From the NCBI RefSeq assembly GCF_032362555.1, contig NC_083511.1, positions 62,001 through 126,000 on the forward strand: 64,000 bases of DNA, in the 5' to 3' direction. Source of the DNA: Amyelois transitella. Taxonomy: Eukaryota > Arthropoda > Insecta > Lepidoptera > Pyralidae. Position 1 is the stretch's first letter. Each line of letters begins with the position of its first letter. A program made the translations under genes and the position numbers. Under the pieces are notes generated by a model. That model did not search any database. It saw only the letters and a list, made by a program, of their open reading frames with translations, and was not told the DNA's origin. Shown here piece after piece: positions 1 through 13,349 of the stretch.

Positions 1-3000
1 GCTCCTAAATCTGAAGACGGCAGAGGGGAGGATGCGGGGGCGGGGCTGCTGGAGAGCGAGCAGCAGCGGAAGGAGCGCTGGCGCAGCGTGTATGTGATAT
101 ATTTCACCATGTTCCAGATGTCGCTGGGCTTCAGCATCGTCCTCACCGGCGTCTGGCCGTATCTCGACAAGGTTTAAGTAGTTCTTCACTCTTCCTTTTG
201 ATCTTTCAAACCAACTTCGACACGTGTCCATTTGTTAGGTGCACCTAAATGGCAACAAACTGGCCTGTCTGTATGTTGCAGGCAACATGTATGGAGTGCA
301 AGCCCTTTTTTTATAAAGTATGTAGTCAGTCACAGATTGTAAAAAGCTTTCAAGGAAAAGACTATTAGGTAATTTGATTCTTTTATATGATGATGATAGG
401 CTTCAACCTGTCACTCTCTGAATCTCAATCGCTGAACTATCCAACCACGTAGCCTTTTAGACACTTGTGTCTGTCTGCCTAGCCCGGGACTTCACAATAT
501 TCCCATGGGAACCTAACTATTTATAATAAGCATTTGTATATTAATTTTAAATTTTCAAAGTTACAAAAACATTCCAACGTTTAAACATACCTACAATAAA
601 CCAAAGTACTTAGATACCTACACGAAGTGCTCAATAACATTTGTACATGCAATGTTGTACAGGTCACAAAGGTCATTCTCATTGCAAGAGCCGTTTCTTT
701 GAAATATCAAGAACATAGAAAAGTGGTGAGGAAGGTTTTGCTTTTCTATAAATATTGTAAACAAGGCGACAAATAGGTAGAGTTCTAGTACATATACATA
801 TTTATAGCCATAGAGTTGTTAATGTAGGTATGTTACCTAGGCAGGTAATATGTCGATTGAAAAACCGTTCAACCCGAAGATTTAATACCTAATAGACGAT
901 TGATAGACGCCGCTTTTGATCCTTAGACTTCATCGAAATCCTAGAAGAACGTCTGTGGTAGGATTATTACCGAATGCTACCTATACTCTCGTGTCACGTA
1001 GTAGGTATGTTAACCGCACCTCAATGTCACAGCAGTTCAGTGCCGTGACTCCGCAAAATATTTGTATTGACGGCCTCTGTGGCGCAGCGGTAGTACGCTT
1101 GTCTGTGACACCGGAGGTCCCGGGTTCGAATCCCGGCCAGGGCATGATGAGAAAAGAACTTTTTCTGATTGTCCTGGGTCTTGGATGTTTATCTATATAA
1201 GTATTTATTATAAAATATAGTATCGTTGAGTTAGTATCTCGTAACACAAGTCTCGAACTTACTTCGAGGCTAACTCAATCTGTGTAAATTGTCCCGTATA
1301 TATTTATTTATATTTATTTATCTCCCTTGAATGAAGTCGTCTGGACTCATCGATGTTGTTTGGGCTCGGCTGCTGTTCATTGACCGGCGAGCGACCCACT
1401 TCGTAAGCCGTGATAATGTGAGTCACAGATCGAAGGTCATCGTGGTTGTTTGCAAACTCACACACTACTAACTTATACATGTTGTAAGATAGACAAAGCT
1501 GTCATATAGTTATATCCCTAGGAATATAATTATATATCGGAACATAGGTTTAAGAAAGCGATTCATTACTATCTTACTAGGCATATAACTAATATTATAA
1601 ACCAGTTCCAGTTATGTGAGAGAATTATAGGTAATATAACTAGATATTGTCGGCGGCTCTGCCCGTGTGTATTCTATCTTCTATAGTCGCTTTGACCGCG
1701 GAAAGTTGTGAGTTCGTCTTCCAACAACTTTGCGAAGTAATGACGCCAGTTGCCATCTCCGATTTTTAATAAAACCATATTTAAAGATTGCTTGTCACAG
1801 TGTTGCCTGTTATTATATTCAGTGTTATTTTATTAAAAAATTCAATAGAGATTGCAGTGTGTTAAGTCATTTTTCGATATGAATAAAGTAGAAATTCTAG
1901 CTTTATCTAAATTTAATACGGTTATGTAAATTGCATTCAAAAATGTTTAAGTTATTAAAACCCAAATTCTTCTTCCTTGAACTGGTTTTGACGAAACAAA
2001 GTTTTGACAACGCTCCTAATAAAAACAAAAAATGGATAACAATATACGTTATCCACTTGTAAACACCACGTTCAAATCCATTGAGTAGTATAAAAGTTTT
2101 ACCTGCAAACAGACAGACAGACAAAAGATTGATTTTGTAATGAAAACAATTATTTCAAAGGTTTGTACATATTTTGCTAAACCTAATCTAGTAATATTAT
2201 CATATCACTAAACTTGAACCGTTTTATATTAAGTTTATGCCTAGTAAGATAGTAATAATCGCGTTTTTGTAACAACTATATTCCGGTATTTAATTATATT
2301 AGACAGATATTAGTTTTATTTATAGCTACAAGACACACACACATTAAAACCAGAAAATAAAAGTTATCCCAAAATAGGCTAAATAGGTAAAACAAGCCAT
2401 GCGTGCGCGTGCGCCGCAGCAATACAAAAAGGCAGCAACTCAGCGACAATATTGCTTGATATATATTCCTAGCGATAAAACTACATCACGGATTTACCTA
2501 TCTTACTGCGACATACACACATGACTCGACTCATGGTGTAGTTTCGGAATGTAGCGCTATGAGTTTGTCGTGCAAGCTCGTACGCATATTATACCAAAAA
2601 TAACCGAAAATCGAGATCAACTCTTTGAAATAATCTCCGCGATGCGATTCAGAAATAATTCGGGAATAACAACCAAGGCGTAGTGTAAGTATCCAACTTA
2701 AAAAAACCTCAGGTAGAAGGATCTGATGACATGACATCACACAAAGATATTTCTGTGAATGGGTGCAACCTATAAAGTCTTATGGACATAGTCACGTATG
2801 TGCCCAACCAGCTGATCTGATACTCGTAGTTGATAGGGCAGTAGTTTGGTTACATGTTACATACCTAGGTATCTACTTGAGAGAACGAGGGTTATACCAT
2901 TAGTAATTAAAATGATTATGAAATCATCTTACACCTCTAGAATAGCCTACACCGTGCCGTGTGGCTCCCGGCAAAAATAGAAAAAAAGAATAGGACCACT

Positions 3001-6000
3001 CCATCTCTTTCCTTGACAGACTTATAAACTTGATATTCTTCTTTAATACGATGGGCTAGAAATCCTTCACTCTTAAAATCTCAATTCTATCATTAAGCCA
3101 AACAGCGAAACGTGACCTGTTGGTCTTTTCAAGTCTGTTCGCTCTGTCTACCCCGCAAGGGATATAGACGCGATTAAAAGTATATATGTGTGTAATAGCC
3201 TTCATCATAGCTTGGGTTACTTATACTAAATGTTTTTAGAGGTAAGTTATATAATGTCAGAGCGCATAAAAACAATACATATACACAAAAGAGGCAAAAC
3301 AACAATGTATTTGACATGATAAATCCCTGCATATCAGTCTTTGGCACACAAAACGCATAGTTACATATTGACAGAATGCGGTGCTGCGATGCAATTACTA
3401 TTGTCTGCCTAGTTAGTGCAGTGTTGACATTGGCTTTGTACACAGGTTCTGCATCAACAGCGTCACTGAGCCTTCGGCACAAAGTTGTCGCACTCAAGAA
3501 TTGAAGAGTAATAATAGTCGCTTCATTGTGACGTCGTTAGTGGACAGAACACGTCCAGGTGGCAGCGCCCGGCCACCTACACCTTCACTGGTCAATTGTA
3601 AAATGTATAGTTGCAGATCTCGGAAAACCCATGTAAACAATTCTATTAATTTTTGTTATATCTCTGCCTTCTCCTCAGGGAATATTATGTTTTAATTCTC
3701 CAGTAAGAGCTGAAGAATAGAATATGCAATACGTCCTATAACATACCGTTAATTATGTGGCCCCGGCACCAATTTAAAAAATAATAGGACCACTCTATCT
3801 CTTTCCCATGAATGTCGTAAAAGGCGACTAAGGGATAGGATAATAAGTTTGGGATTCTTGATATAAGCGATGGGCTAACAACATGTTACTATTTGAATCT
3901 CAATTCTGTTATTAATCCTAACAGCTTGACGTGGCCTGTAAGTCTTTCAAGACTGCTGGCTCTGTCTACCTCGCAAGGTATAGACGTGTTTTGATGAATT
4001 AATTAATGAACATAACGTTAATTTAAATGGGTAATTATTGACAGTCTATTTTATTACGATGGTAAATGATTATGATACGTCATTATAGTTGAACTCATCG
4101 TACATAATACTTCGGCTTGCAATAAACAGCAGTAGTCACGCCTAATTGAATTGACATGTGTGAATGACGTCGAAATTGTATCCGCCGATTACTAACAGGT
4201 ATCAGAAGAAGTACTTTCAACATGTAAGTACCTGTTCAACCACTTTGACCTTATCATGCAGTTCCTTACTCGATTGCAACTTTTTTATTTGACCGATAAG
4301 GTGTTCAAAATAACGCGCCCTAGGACAGGAATAAACCTTTTTTATACGTACATACATATATAATAATCACGTCTCCACCTTCATTCAGGGGATTATCAGA
4401 TTAACCGATACGAGCACAGCTAGTACCTGTTTCTTATCGGACATCGATTCAAGCTTGAAAACGTGCGTCCTATCCAAACGAACAACAAAAACGCAGTATG
4501 ATTGTTAAAAAAGTGCACTTTGGTCAGTCAAAAGACACGACAAATCCACGTTTAACTGCCATGACTTGAAATCGCAGCTGAGATTCAGAGTTGACGACAG
4601 GTTAAAGTTGCCAGCCTATCATCCCAATTTTGTAGACCTTCTCTTGATTGACTCAGAAGAATTGAGAATAAGCAGACACACTTATGTTTTTGCTCAAATC
4701 AACATGTATGTTAACAGTCCTCATATACACAAAGTTAGCTAACTATATAATGTTATTTCTTACATTGGTGGGTGGCTAATTAGATTTTTTTTTCTCTCAA
4801 TTTTGCAATGGGCTCATTCGATTAGTAAAAATAATTAAATTACCATCCCATGAGTAGAATGTATCTCCGGTTACAGCTAGAGCCCGGCGCGAAGAAGGAA
4901 GTGCTGGGGCTAGCAGTGGGCGCCAATCCCCTGGGACAGCTGCTGTTTTCACCGCTGCTGGGGCTGTGGGCCAACCGCGCGGGGTCTGCGCGTGCGCCGC
5001 TGCTGGCCACTCTCGCGCTGTTCGTGCTCGCCAGCACGCTTTACGCGCAACTGCATCTCACACGACCCTACGCCAAGTACTGGATGCTTCTCGCGAGGTT
5101 TCTCGTCGGTGTTAGCTCAGGTTAACTATATATATACCTTGGTTTGTCTTGACCTTCATAATTCATATATCTTTCTAGGATTCTGCAAATTTAACATATA
5201 TACATACATAACATCACGCCTCTTTCCCGGAGGGGTAGGCAGAGACTACCTCTTTCCACTTGCCACGATCTCTGCATACTTTCTTCCATTACCACGAAGC
5301 AAATTTAAGACGAAAATAAATTAACATATAAGTAAGTAGGTAGATCTGCTTTCAGTTATTTGAGCTTGAGAGTTGTTTATTCTCCAGTAAGATACTAGAC
5401 AACCATAGATTCAGATGTAATATTGTTTGTACAGCCAACATCGCAGTGGCGCGGTCCTACCTGTCGTCAGCCACGCTGGTGTCGGAGCGCACGCGCGCCG
5501 TGGCCTGGGTGTCGCTGGCGCAGGTGCTGGGCTTCGTGGTGGGGCCGGCGCTGCAGGTACTTCGTCAGATAAACCACACATTATTGTTAAGAGGCTTACA
5601 GCAGCAAAATAATATTGCGAAACGCACGCACACATTGACATTATCGACTTCCACGCCATCTATCAACAACACTTGTGACCACAAGTGGCGAGCGTGGTGA
5701 GACAAAATTGAAAGGAAAGACATAATTTGAAAATAGATACGTCATGATCGATATAATCTCACATGTGCACATAAAATATTTATTTCAAAAGAAACTTCCT
5801 AAATCGATTTAAAAAAAAAATTACCTAAGTGGTTTATTTCACATGGTTTCAAATGAAAAGATACATATCTAATATTTTTATAGTTATTCTATAATAATTT
5901 AAAAATATTTACGGCCTACTAATCTCCATCTGACCGACAGATCCAATAGGTAGGAACATACTGAAATACCACATTCAACTGATGGATTTGAGATTCAGAT

Positions 6001-9000
6001 AGTGTCAGGTTGCCTTTCCCCTGATTGAAATTATTGTTATTTGTAAAAAGTGGAGCCTTGGTATCTCTGAGTTTGATTTCTAAAGTGCATAATTCTGTGT
6101 TGTATTATTATCTATAATCTAATCAAATTGTCTCCGTCGATTTATAGATAACACTATGAGGATGTAGATACGACTTGTACGACTACTTATTTAGATAAAA
6201 GAAGAAGAACCTTTTTCTTTTTACATAGAAAACTACATACAAAATGTAAAGAAGATATTTTGATTCATTTTCTATCTTCAAAAGTATCCTTCTCCCTGTA
6301 ACTTGCAGGCCGCCGCAGCCCCGCTCGGGCCGGGGCCCCCCTACCCTCCCCCCGGCGACCTCTCCTCCCCGCTCCGCCTGGACATGTACACCGCGGCAGG
6401 CTGGATCAATGCAGTTTTCGGGATCGTCAATTTCGTGCTGTTCTTACCGTGGTTCTTCAAGGAGAGGCCCATCGCTGCCAGGGAGGCCATGGTGGCACAG
6501 GGAAAAGATTCAGGTTAATGACTGCTATATTTAAGTCCAGTCTAGAATCAGTACCTATAGTTTTCCATGAAATATAAACTCATGATTACGGGGGTAATGT
6601 TATAATGATGGAAAGAACCAAGGAAGTTACAATTCCAGTTATAGACAATGGGTAGCTAACTTATATTAACTTTACAACAGAGAAAGAAGCACTGAAAGCA
6701 CTCAAGCCGGACTTAATCAGCAGCTGGACGTTGGTGCTGGCGTTCTTCGTGTTGGTGTTCAACTTCGTGCTGTTGGAGACGCTCGCCACCAGCCTCACCA
6801 TGGACCAGTTCGCGTGGAGCAAGCGCCAGGCGCTGGAGTACATGGGCGCGCTCATGAGCGGCGGGGCAGTCGTCGCCTGCGTCACTTTCGCGCTCATCTC
6901 GCCGCTCACCAAATTCTTTGAAGAAAGGTGAGATTCAGAAAAATCACCTCTCCCTCCCACTCCAGATAAACCTCCCTTTAGAATTGTTTTAGCTTAAATT
7001 TTAGCTGTTATTAGCTGCTCAGCCGTTGCAATTCGAGCGCTAAATTCCGCTTTCCTATATGTCTTGTTGTAAAAATATATCCGCTTTTTCGTGTCTTAAT
7101 TTGACTAAGTAGTTAGTAGAACTCGTCTTTTTCTTCCTGGCGTTAGTCCCGGTTACATCCTCACCTCTCTAGAGAGGAGCCTGGGCTGCGTATTTACGAC
7201 CATGATTGGGTTGGTGACCTCAGCTGTCTTTTCAGGGGAACCCAACTCATATTGGGTCATGGTTACCTGAATACCATGGTTCAGTTGCCTGAATGTGCAG
7301 GTTTCCTTATGATATTTTCTCTCATCGTTAATCATCGAATAGCTCACGGTTGTAGAAGTATTAAGATGTAATTATAGTAATTCTGTTACGGAGTGATGAG
7401 AAGTTTCGGGTCCAGCCGCAACAAAAAGCAAATAAAAAAAAAATTTGCTTATTGAGCATTTTAATGCCTGATGAATCGCGGCTTTCAGGGTGTTGAATCG
7501 GAGGTTGTTCGTATTTATACTTCAATCAGAACAAACCCTGCTAATAAGACACTTTATTTTCAGAGCGCTACTGCTCTGGGGCGGTTTCCTATTAACTGGT
7601 GTGGCATCACTACTGTGCATTCCATGGGGCCCGGGCGGGCCGCCGCTGGCGCCGCCGGACGCCGCGGAGGCCGGCGGCGGCTGCCCGGCGGCCGCGCAGC
7701 CGTGGTGCGAGACCACGCGCGGGCTGACGCTCACGCAGTTCTTGCTCGGCTACGCTAGCGTCTCCGTGGGGTATTCGCTCGGCGTCACGCTCATACAGAC
7801 CATCTTCTCCAAAGTGCTGGGTCCTAGGCCGCAGGTTTGTTATTCCTTTTTTTAATATCTTTATACTTATTTGGACAATTAAGTGTCACAAAAAGGGTTA
7901 TGTGGAGGGAAAATAGAATAGTTGATGAATAATGGTTGATGCCGCTCAAAAAAATAATATTAGGAAAGACTCAAGAATGAAGTGTTCTGACATCTGAAAA
8001 TAATATGGGAACTATATTTTCTATCACCAAAATTTATATTTGTCATCAAGTTGTATCACCTAATAAATAGATCTATCGCCACGAAATATTTTCGTTCTCA
8101 GATAAACAAAAATTGTTCCCAGGTATGAATTATCAAATTAATGTTAATATATGTGTAAAATAAGAGATCGATAACCAATAAAATTATATTGAATTACATG
8201 AATATAAACTTCGTTCTTATAATAATAGTTTTGTTACTTAAATAATAGCTCTGTGCTCAGAATGGTAGATCTGTCACCAAATAAATCGATTATCGATCCC
8301 TGACTGCGACTCCTTTTTATTTGATATTTTGTCACCAATACAGTAGTAACATTTTATTTCGTTCAGATATTAAATTAATAGTATTTGTTACCAATTTAAT
8401 ACATCAATTTATAATTGGAAGTGTCTAGTCTGCCACCAGTGGTCATTTAATAAAAATAAATATACTGCCACTTGTGGTTAGATAAAAAATTATATTATTC
8501 TGCCGCTATAGGCACAATAACAAATAAGGCTATTTTGCCACAAGTGGCAAGTCAAACCAACAAAATATTCTACCGCTAGTTAGAGGCAGCACACCTACCA
8601 AAAATAAACAGCCACCAAAGCTGAGGCAAGCCTTTTGCGGCAATTGATATACTTATCAAAAAGTAGTAAATGATACACGATTTCTAAGAAATATATTTAT
8701 TTTTCATGTACGAGTACATAACAACGTTTATTTAGATATTGTTTCATTTCTATCTTCAGTTTTTACATGTTTCTCAGCCTTTTCTAGATTTTGTTTCTGT
8801 TCAACAGGTTTCTCTATATGTAGATTTATTTCTTTCTCATCCTGTTTATTATGTATTATAAGTTGTCTCTCTGCGTATTCTATATTTACTATCTCTAAAT
8901 CTTCTGCAGTATGGTCGATTATATGTATGTGAATTATTTGTTTTTATCGTTACATTTTCATAGTTTTTTGTGTCTTCCTTTTCTGTTTCTGGTTCAATAT

Positions 9001-10663
9001 GTATTATTACATGTGTCTCTAAGTTTATTTTATTGCTTTCATTATGTATTATTACTATATTTTTAGCAAATCCAATTTGCTCTGTTTCTAAAACCTCTGT
9101 AGTGTTATTGTTAATTTCTATGTTACTTGTTCTTTTAAACGTATTTTCATCTTTATTTCTGTCATCATTTTCTATTTCTTCGTCGTTTATTTCTAAATGT
9201 TGTATTTTTTTGGTCTCTTCCTTTTGATTAAGTACTGTTATTGTTTTATGGCCTTTATTATTTTAACATAGCTGATTTGTATTTTTGCGGTACACAGAAA
9301 AAGCACTCTAAGTGCTTTTTCTGGGTTTTATCGTTAATTATAATTTACAGTAATACAAACAATGAAAACAGTTTAAAACTTCCTCATCAACTACAAAAAC
9401 AAAAACCGAAAGGGTTATGTTTTTGTTTTTGTCACATTGCTAACTTCGGTACGATACTTTAACATAATGAAATATATGCTTTATATACAACTTATAAGGA
9501 ACATATTCCAATAACTAATAACTTGTGGCGGAATAGCATTTTATATTAGTCTGCCGCAATAGGAACAACTTCACTACGCTGCCCTAGTGTATTTTAAAAT
9601 TAGACTTTATTTTAGTTTGACTAAAGGAACAAATTTGAATACCACAATACTTGTGGCAGAATTATTTAATTTCTTATTTTACCACTAGCGGCTTAGTAAT
9701 TCGATTTGTTAAATGGCCGTTGGTGGCGGACTAGACACTTCCTTTATAATTTTAATGAAAAAATGATCAAAGGGGCGGAGACAAATTGGCGCGCTTTAAA
9801 AATTGACCAATCCGGCCTCAACGATGGGTAGTATTAACTATTGATTATTTTAACTTTAATTAAGTGTTTTATCTACTATTCTGCAAGCCATAAGCCAGCT
9901 ATTTTAAACCAGCGCTGATTGTTCAGTGGTAATTATTTTCAACAATAAATATTGATTATTTTAACTTTAATTGTTTTATTTACTACTCTGCTAAAAATGT
10001 TATTTAAATATAATTTATACTACCAGTGGAAATTTAGAACCTTGGGAGTCTAGTTAAGTAGCAGAATCTTTTGGTTGAAACGATGATGACAACCCTAATT
10101 TTTTATTTGAACTTAATGCAATTTTCTAGTAACATAATATGATTTATTGGTGATCTCTTTAAATTAGTTTGCTTAAATACTTATTAGGACACACCTATTA
10201 TAATACATACAAAAATATTTATTTGGTACTAGACCTTATATCTCAGGATTTTAGGTGATTTATTGTGGAACTGATTTTGCATTGTTTGGTGACTACATTT
10301 TGGTGACAGATCTACTATGTTGAGGACAAACCCTATTATTTAAGAAACACAAAACTAATTAAATTGGTGATAGCTTAAATGATACCCAAATAATATTTCC
10401 TGGCGCAGGGCGTGTGGATGGGCGTGCTGACGGGCGCGGGCTGCGTGTCGCGCGCGCTGGGCCCGGTGTTCGTGGCGGCGGTGTACGCGCGGCGCGGGCC
10501 GGCCGCCACCTTCAGCTGCACGGCGGCGCTGACCTTCCTCGCGCTGGCGGCGCTGCGGGCGGTGTACGGCCGCCTGCAGCCGCCGCCGCTGGCGCCGCCC
10601 GCAGCGGAGCTCCGGCCGCTGAGCCGCCCGCCGGACGAAGCGGCCACAGATTTGGTCGCGTAG
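1..10663 (+). CDS. Mfsd8: MFSD8/CLN7-like lysosomal MFS transporter (N-terminus cut by window edge)
   Basis: Seven exons join in frame: 1-171, 4877-5120, 5435-5556, 6309-6513, 6681-6927, 7564-7834 and 10409-10663 (stop TAG). All introns are GT-AG and the sum is 504 residues, against about 518 for human MFSD8, so only a short N-terminal piece is outside the window. Family landmarks, judged from memory of the family, are [20 protein letters not shown] at TM1, the [13 protein letters not shown] segment at TM4, [10 protein letters not shown] at TM5 and the KVLGPRPQ junction before the last exon. An acidic stretch with a Leu-Leu pair precedes TM1, where the family carries lysosomal sorting signals, although the spacing is not an exact [DE]xxxL[LI]. 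MFSD8 is a 12-TM protein of the lysosomal membrane linked in humans to CLN7 neuronal ceroid lipofuscinosis. The loop in exon 6 (about 7625-7715) is unusually rich in Pro, Ala and Gly. Gene A converges on it from the right. Confidence 0.9.
1069..1330 (+). repeat. tRNA-derived SINE
   Basis: A tRNA-like head starts near 1072, with an A-box-like GTGGCGCAGCGGTAG and a B-box GGTTCGAATCC. An unrelated body follows, ending in an AT-rich TATTTATTTA tail. The acceptor stem pairs poorly, with mismatches at positions 5 and 6, so this is not a working tRNA gene. A truncated copy lies at 44952. It sits in intron 1 of the MFSD8 gene. Confidence 0.7.
2957..3190 (-). repeat. Retroposon family X copy
   Basis: Begins with the shared block GTGTGGCTCCCGGC and runs through GAATAGGACCACTCCATCTC to GGGATATAGACG. 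It matches copies at 3757, 16892, 26107, 37242, 41566, 31493 and 57259. It is degenerate and lies in MFSD8 intron 1. The strand is set so that the (TACA)n tail of better copies is not read as the head; polarity is provisional. Confidence 0.6.
3757..3996 (-). repeat. Retroposon family X copy
   Basis: A second degenerate X copy in the same intron, starting GTGGCCCCGGCACC and containing the block ATGAATGTCGTAAAAGGCGA. It ends near TATAGACGTG without a clear tail. Confidence 0.55.
5196..5322 (-). repeat. Non-LTR retrotransposon family Y, 3' fragment
   Basis: The run CATACATACATAACATCACG followed by CTCTTTCCCGGAGGGGTAGG matches the 3' ends of the longer copies at 59917 and 61474. The coding sense is the minus strand. 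It is truncated soon after the motif that encodes the GKW-type C-terminus and sits 75 bp downstream of MFSD8 exon 2. Confidence 0.6.
7130..7430. repeat. SINE-like dispersed repeat (probable)
   Basis: Contains AGTCCCGGTTACATCCTCAC, the inverted pair CTCTCTAGAGAG and a block around GGGAACCCAACTCATATTGG, a pattern I associate with dispersed lepidopteran repeats. Only this copy is in the window, so the call rests on recognition alone. It lies in MFSD8 intron 5. Confidence 0.3.
8417..9742. mobile_element. 1.33-kb TIR DNA transposon with palindromic subterminal repeats
   Basis: Terminal inverted repeats begin GGAAGTGTCTAGTC at 8417 and end in the reverse complement at 9742, matching at 30 of 34 positions. 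They are flanked by a perfect 9-bp target duplication TTTATAATT (8408-8416 and 9743-9751). Inside each end are four or five degenerate copies of a palindromic motif, consensus TGCCACNNGTGGCA. Left copies start near 8430, 8465, 8500, 8536 and 8571; right copies lie near 9531, 9551, 9648, 9680 and 9715. The centre holds two hairpins (9295-9323 and 9393-9432). No transposase is recognisable. A 9-bp duplication fits MULE-like or Merlin-like elements, but the family is not established. It lies in the last intron of MFSD8. Confidence 0.75.
8690..9255 (-). other. Stop-poor Lys/Glu/Asn-rich reading frames inside the TIR element
   Basis: On the minus strand one frame is open from about 9250 to 8850 with no in-frame ATG. 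A second frame, offset by one base, continues to a TAA near 8738. The translation is acidic and rich in Lys, Asn, Glu and Ile. This could be a decayed exon of the transposon or only the result of strand purine bias. Confidence 0.2.
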
Positions 10664-13349
10664 CACGCACGGGAGTGTCGCTTTTGTCCAGGCACTACGG
10701 CGACGTGGTTGAATAGTTGTAATGGAGTATAACGCGGCCAAACCTGAGTTCACCTATGGTACTGTGATAAGGAGGCGATTACTCCTACTATATAAGGTTG
10801 TATATATGGAAGATTCCGAAGTCCCTCGTTACAGTATTTTACCAATATACAATACAGGGTAGAGAAGTCACGTGACAGGGTTTTTACAGATAAATCTTGT
10901 AGATTGCGCATAGGCATAGGTCTTAAACTTGCGGCAGGTGCGCCGTAGGAAAGTACCCCCTAGGTGATTCGACGGCCTTAAGTTGATGCTGTTGTTGTAT
11001 AATCACTCCCAGCCGGTCTTCAGAATAATAATAATATATTTTTGGTAATAATATGGCAGGTCTATTTACAGCAAAGCAGTCTCAGGTTAAATATGTATAA
11101 AATTTCTATCATTATAATTCTTCATGAACTGTCGCGTTTTATCAAAATTTATAGACTATAAAAATATTTTGCATTCATTCAATATCGCGATCAATTTCGT
11201 TACGAAATAGACTTGAATGGGCCGTATTAAGGTTTTAATTACCTAGATTATGTTAAGTTAATGTTTGAAAAAAAATACCTGAATATAAACTGGTGTAGGT
11301 TAGATTTTTATTTGTGGTTAAGTTGTAAATTAATGTACATAGTTAATTTCGATTTAAGGTTAATGAGATGCCTACCATTTTGCCTCGTTACCTACACTAT
11401 TGTTAGGCGAACGAGTATTAACATTAACATTTTTGCACTGAAATGATTTGCCATAGTTTTTACAATTATTTTATAGGGTATGGAACTGTTATCTCTTTCT
11501 TATTGTTTGAAGCTTCGTTATAGAAAATCTTATTCATAAATGTATGCTCAAACAAGCACAGTAAATGACTAAAGTGCTCAATACAATGTGTTATAAATAA
11601 ATGTGACTTTAAAATCCTTGTTAGATGTATTGTATATACGTATTTTCTTATTGTTCCGATAAGGTAACTGTAAGAATTAGATAAAATGCGTCGTTGGTTG
11701 ACAATGAAACGATAAGTAAGTATAGGTATTTAGTGTTTAATGACTGCAATTTAGTTTAAGTAGTGTTCCGGATGTGATAACAATGTGACAACTGAGTTAT
11801 TATTGTAAGAACAGATGTTTATATACATAAACCTATTTGATTGATCGTGCCATGGCGGCAGCGGATGCATGTTCTTATCATATTTATAACACGATTTGGT
11901 ACCCCACTGCGAATCACTTATGTATATAAGCGTGCGTTATTATAACGCTTTATTAAACGACTTAACAAATTATTTCAAAGTTTAGTTGACGAGCGTACTA
12001 CAATCAATATAATAAGCCACATAAGGAAGTTTCAAATATGCATAATTTCTGTTACAATCGGCTAGTTAGGGCTGGTCTGAGCTGAGTACCTGTCTGTACA
12101 TACGTATTTATATTAATATAGTTTATGATGTTATGTATGGATTATTGTAATGTTGGAAGCTAGCCGTTGTGTTCAATTCAAAGTTAAACGTTTTGTTTAC
12201 ACTTTTGAAACTATTTGCGAAAAATAATACTTAAAAAAGTTAAATATATTTACGTGTCATGTTGGTCCTAGGGGTAGGTGTTTTATTTACGTGCAATGAA
12301 TTACTATTTTTATATTTGGTAGCTAATTATATATGTTTACATCCATAGAAAGTTGCAATGTGTTATGAGTAAGGAGGACTGGGTCACGCAGCCATGTTTA
12401 CGAGCCCTGAAAATGTTACAACTCTCTTCAGGGTTCCTGATAGATTCTTAATAATATATCGTCAACGGGAAGCCGAAAAGTATTTCATCCAGTCCTGTTG
12501 GTGGAATGTGAAGACATGTTTGTACAGAGTTTTAAATAAATGACGGTTTTACAAAATACCTGTTATTTTAATTTATTTCAGTTTAGGCGCAAGTAAAAGT
12601 TACAAAGTATTTTTTTCTACTTAAACGATAAATAAGTACTACCAATAATAATTAATTTATCGCCTTAAAAATATTTATTTTTAATATATAACAAGTATCT
12701 TACTTGTACACGTAACTTTACTATCATTTTAATATAATACTATAATTATAATAATACCTAATAGCTGGGTATCACTTGTACATTTAAGTTAATGTAAATA
12801 CTGAACAATGAAGAAGGGATTAGGTATGAATACCTGCAGTACAAACTGAGTAAACCTTCTTCATTATTACGAGTAGATAAGATTAATAAGTACATTTGGG
12901 AGCAGAATTATTAAAAAAGTTAACAACATGTGCTGCATTTAAAATGTCTTGGGATAAGTCGCGACCAGCGGCTATGGTTACCTCATAGAATAGAATAGAA
13001 TAGATTTATTTTCAAAATTGGATACAAGGTATCACTTATTGACATCACATCACTTAAATCTAATTATACTCGTAACTACTACTGCTTCCAAAGATCATGT
13101 GTAGAATTTTCACCGGATGTCAATTTACACCAAAGACATCTCTATCTTATCGTATGACGGCAAATTTATATTATTGTCGCTTCATTGGAAATCGTCAGTT
13201 TTCTGGACCAACTAAAGTGACTTAGATAAAAAATTGACTAGAACAATTCGACCACACCGTTAAACATTTGCTAGTTCCATTTTCAAAATTTAAAGCCTTA
13301 ACTTAGATAGTTTTTTTAAACTTAATTTGCTATTAGACTACTGAAGCTG
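10664..13349. other. Intergenic region between convergent MFSD8 and gene A
   Basis: AT-rich, with no recognisable gene. It presumably holds the MFSD8 3' UTR: candidate AATAAA signals occur near 11596 and 12533. Short ORFs here show no family resemblance. Confidence 0.5.
12985..13110. repeat. Retroelement 3'-end-like repeat with (GAATA)n tail
   Basis: The tandem GAATAGAATAGAATAGATTT followed by TATTTTCAAAATTGGATACA looks like the tail of a non-LTR element common in moth genomes. There is one copy in the window. It lies just downstream of gene A's stop. Confidence 0.35.

Noticed and set aside
1072..1145. Possible functional tRNA gene
   Set aside because: A and B boxes are present, but the acceptor stem has two mismatches, a SINE body follows directly, and a second damaged copy exists at 44952.
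8970..9227. Hydrophobic 85-codon plus-strand frame
   Set aside because: It is the complement of a purine-rich Lys/Glu-type minus strand; the Ser/Leu/Ile/Cys run is an artefact of composition.
10355..10753. Long minus-strand frames over MFSD8 exon 7
   Set aside because: Antisense shadows of a very GC-rich coding exon; the plus-strand frame aligns with MFSD8 and joins in phase.
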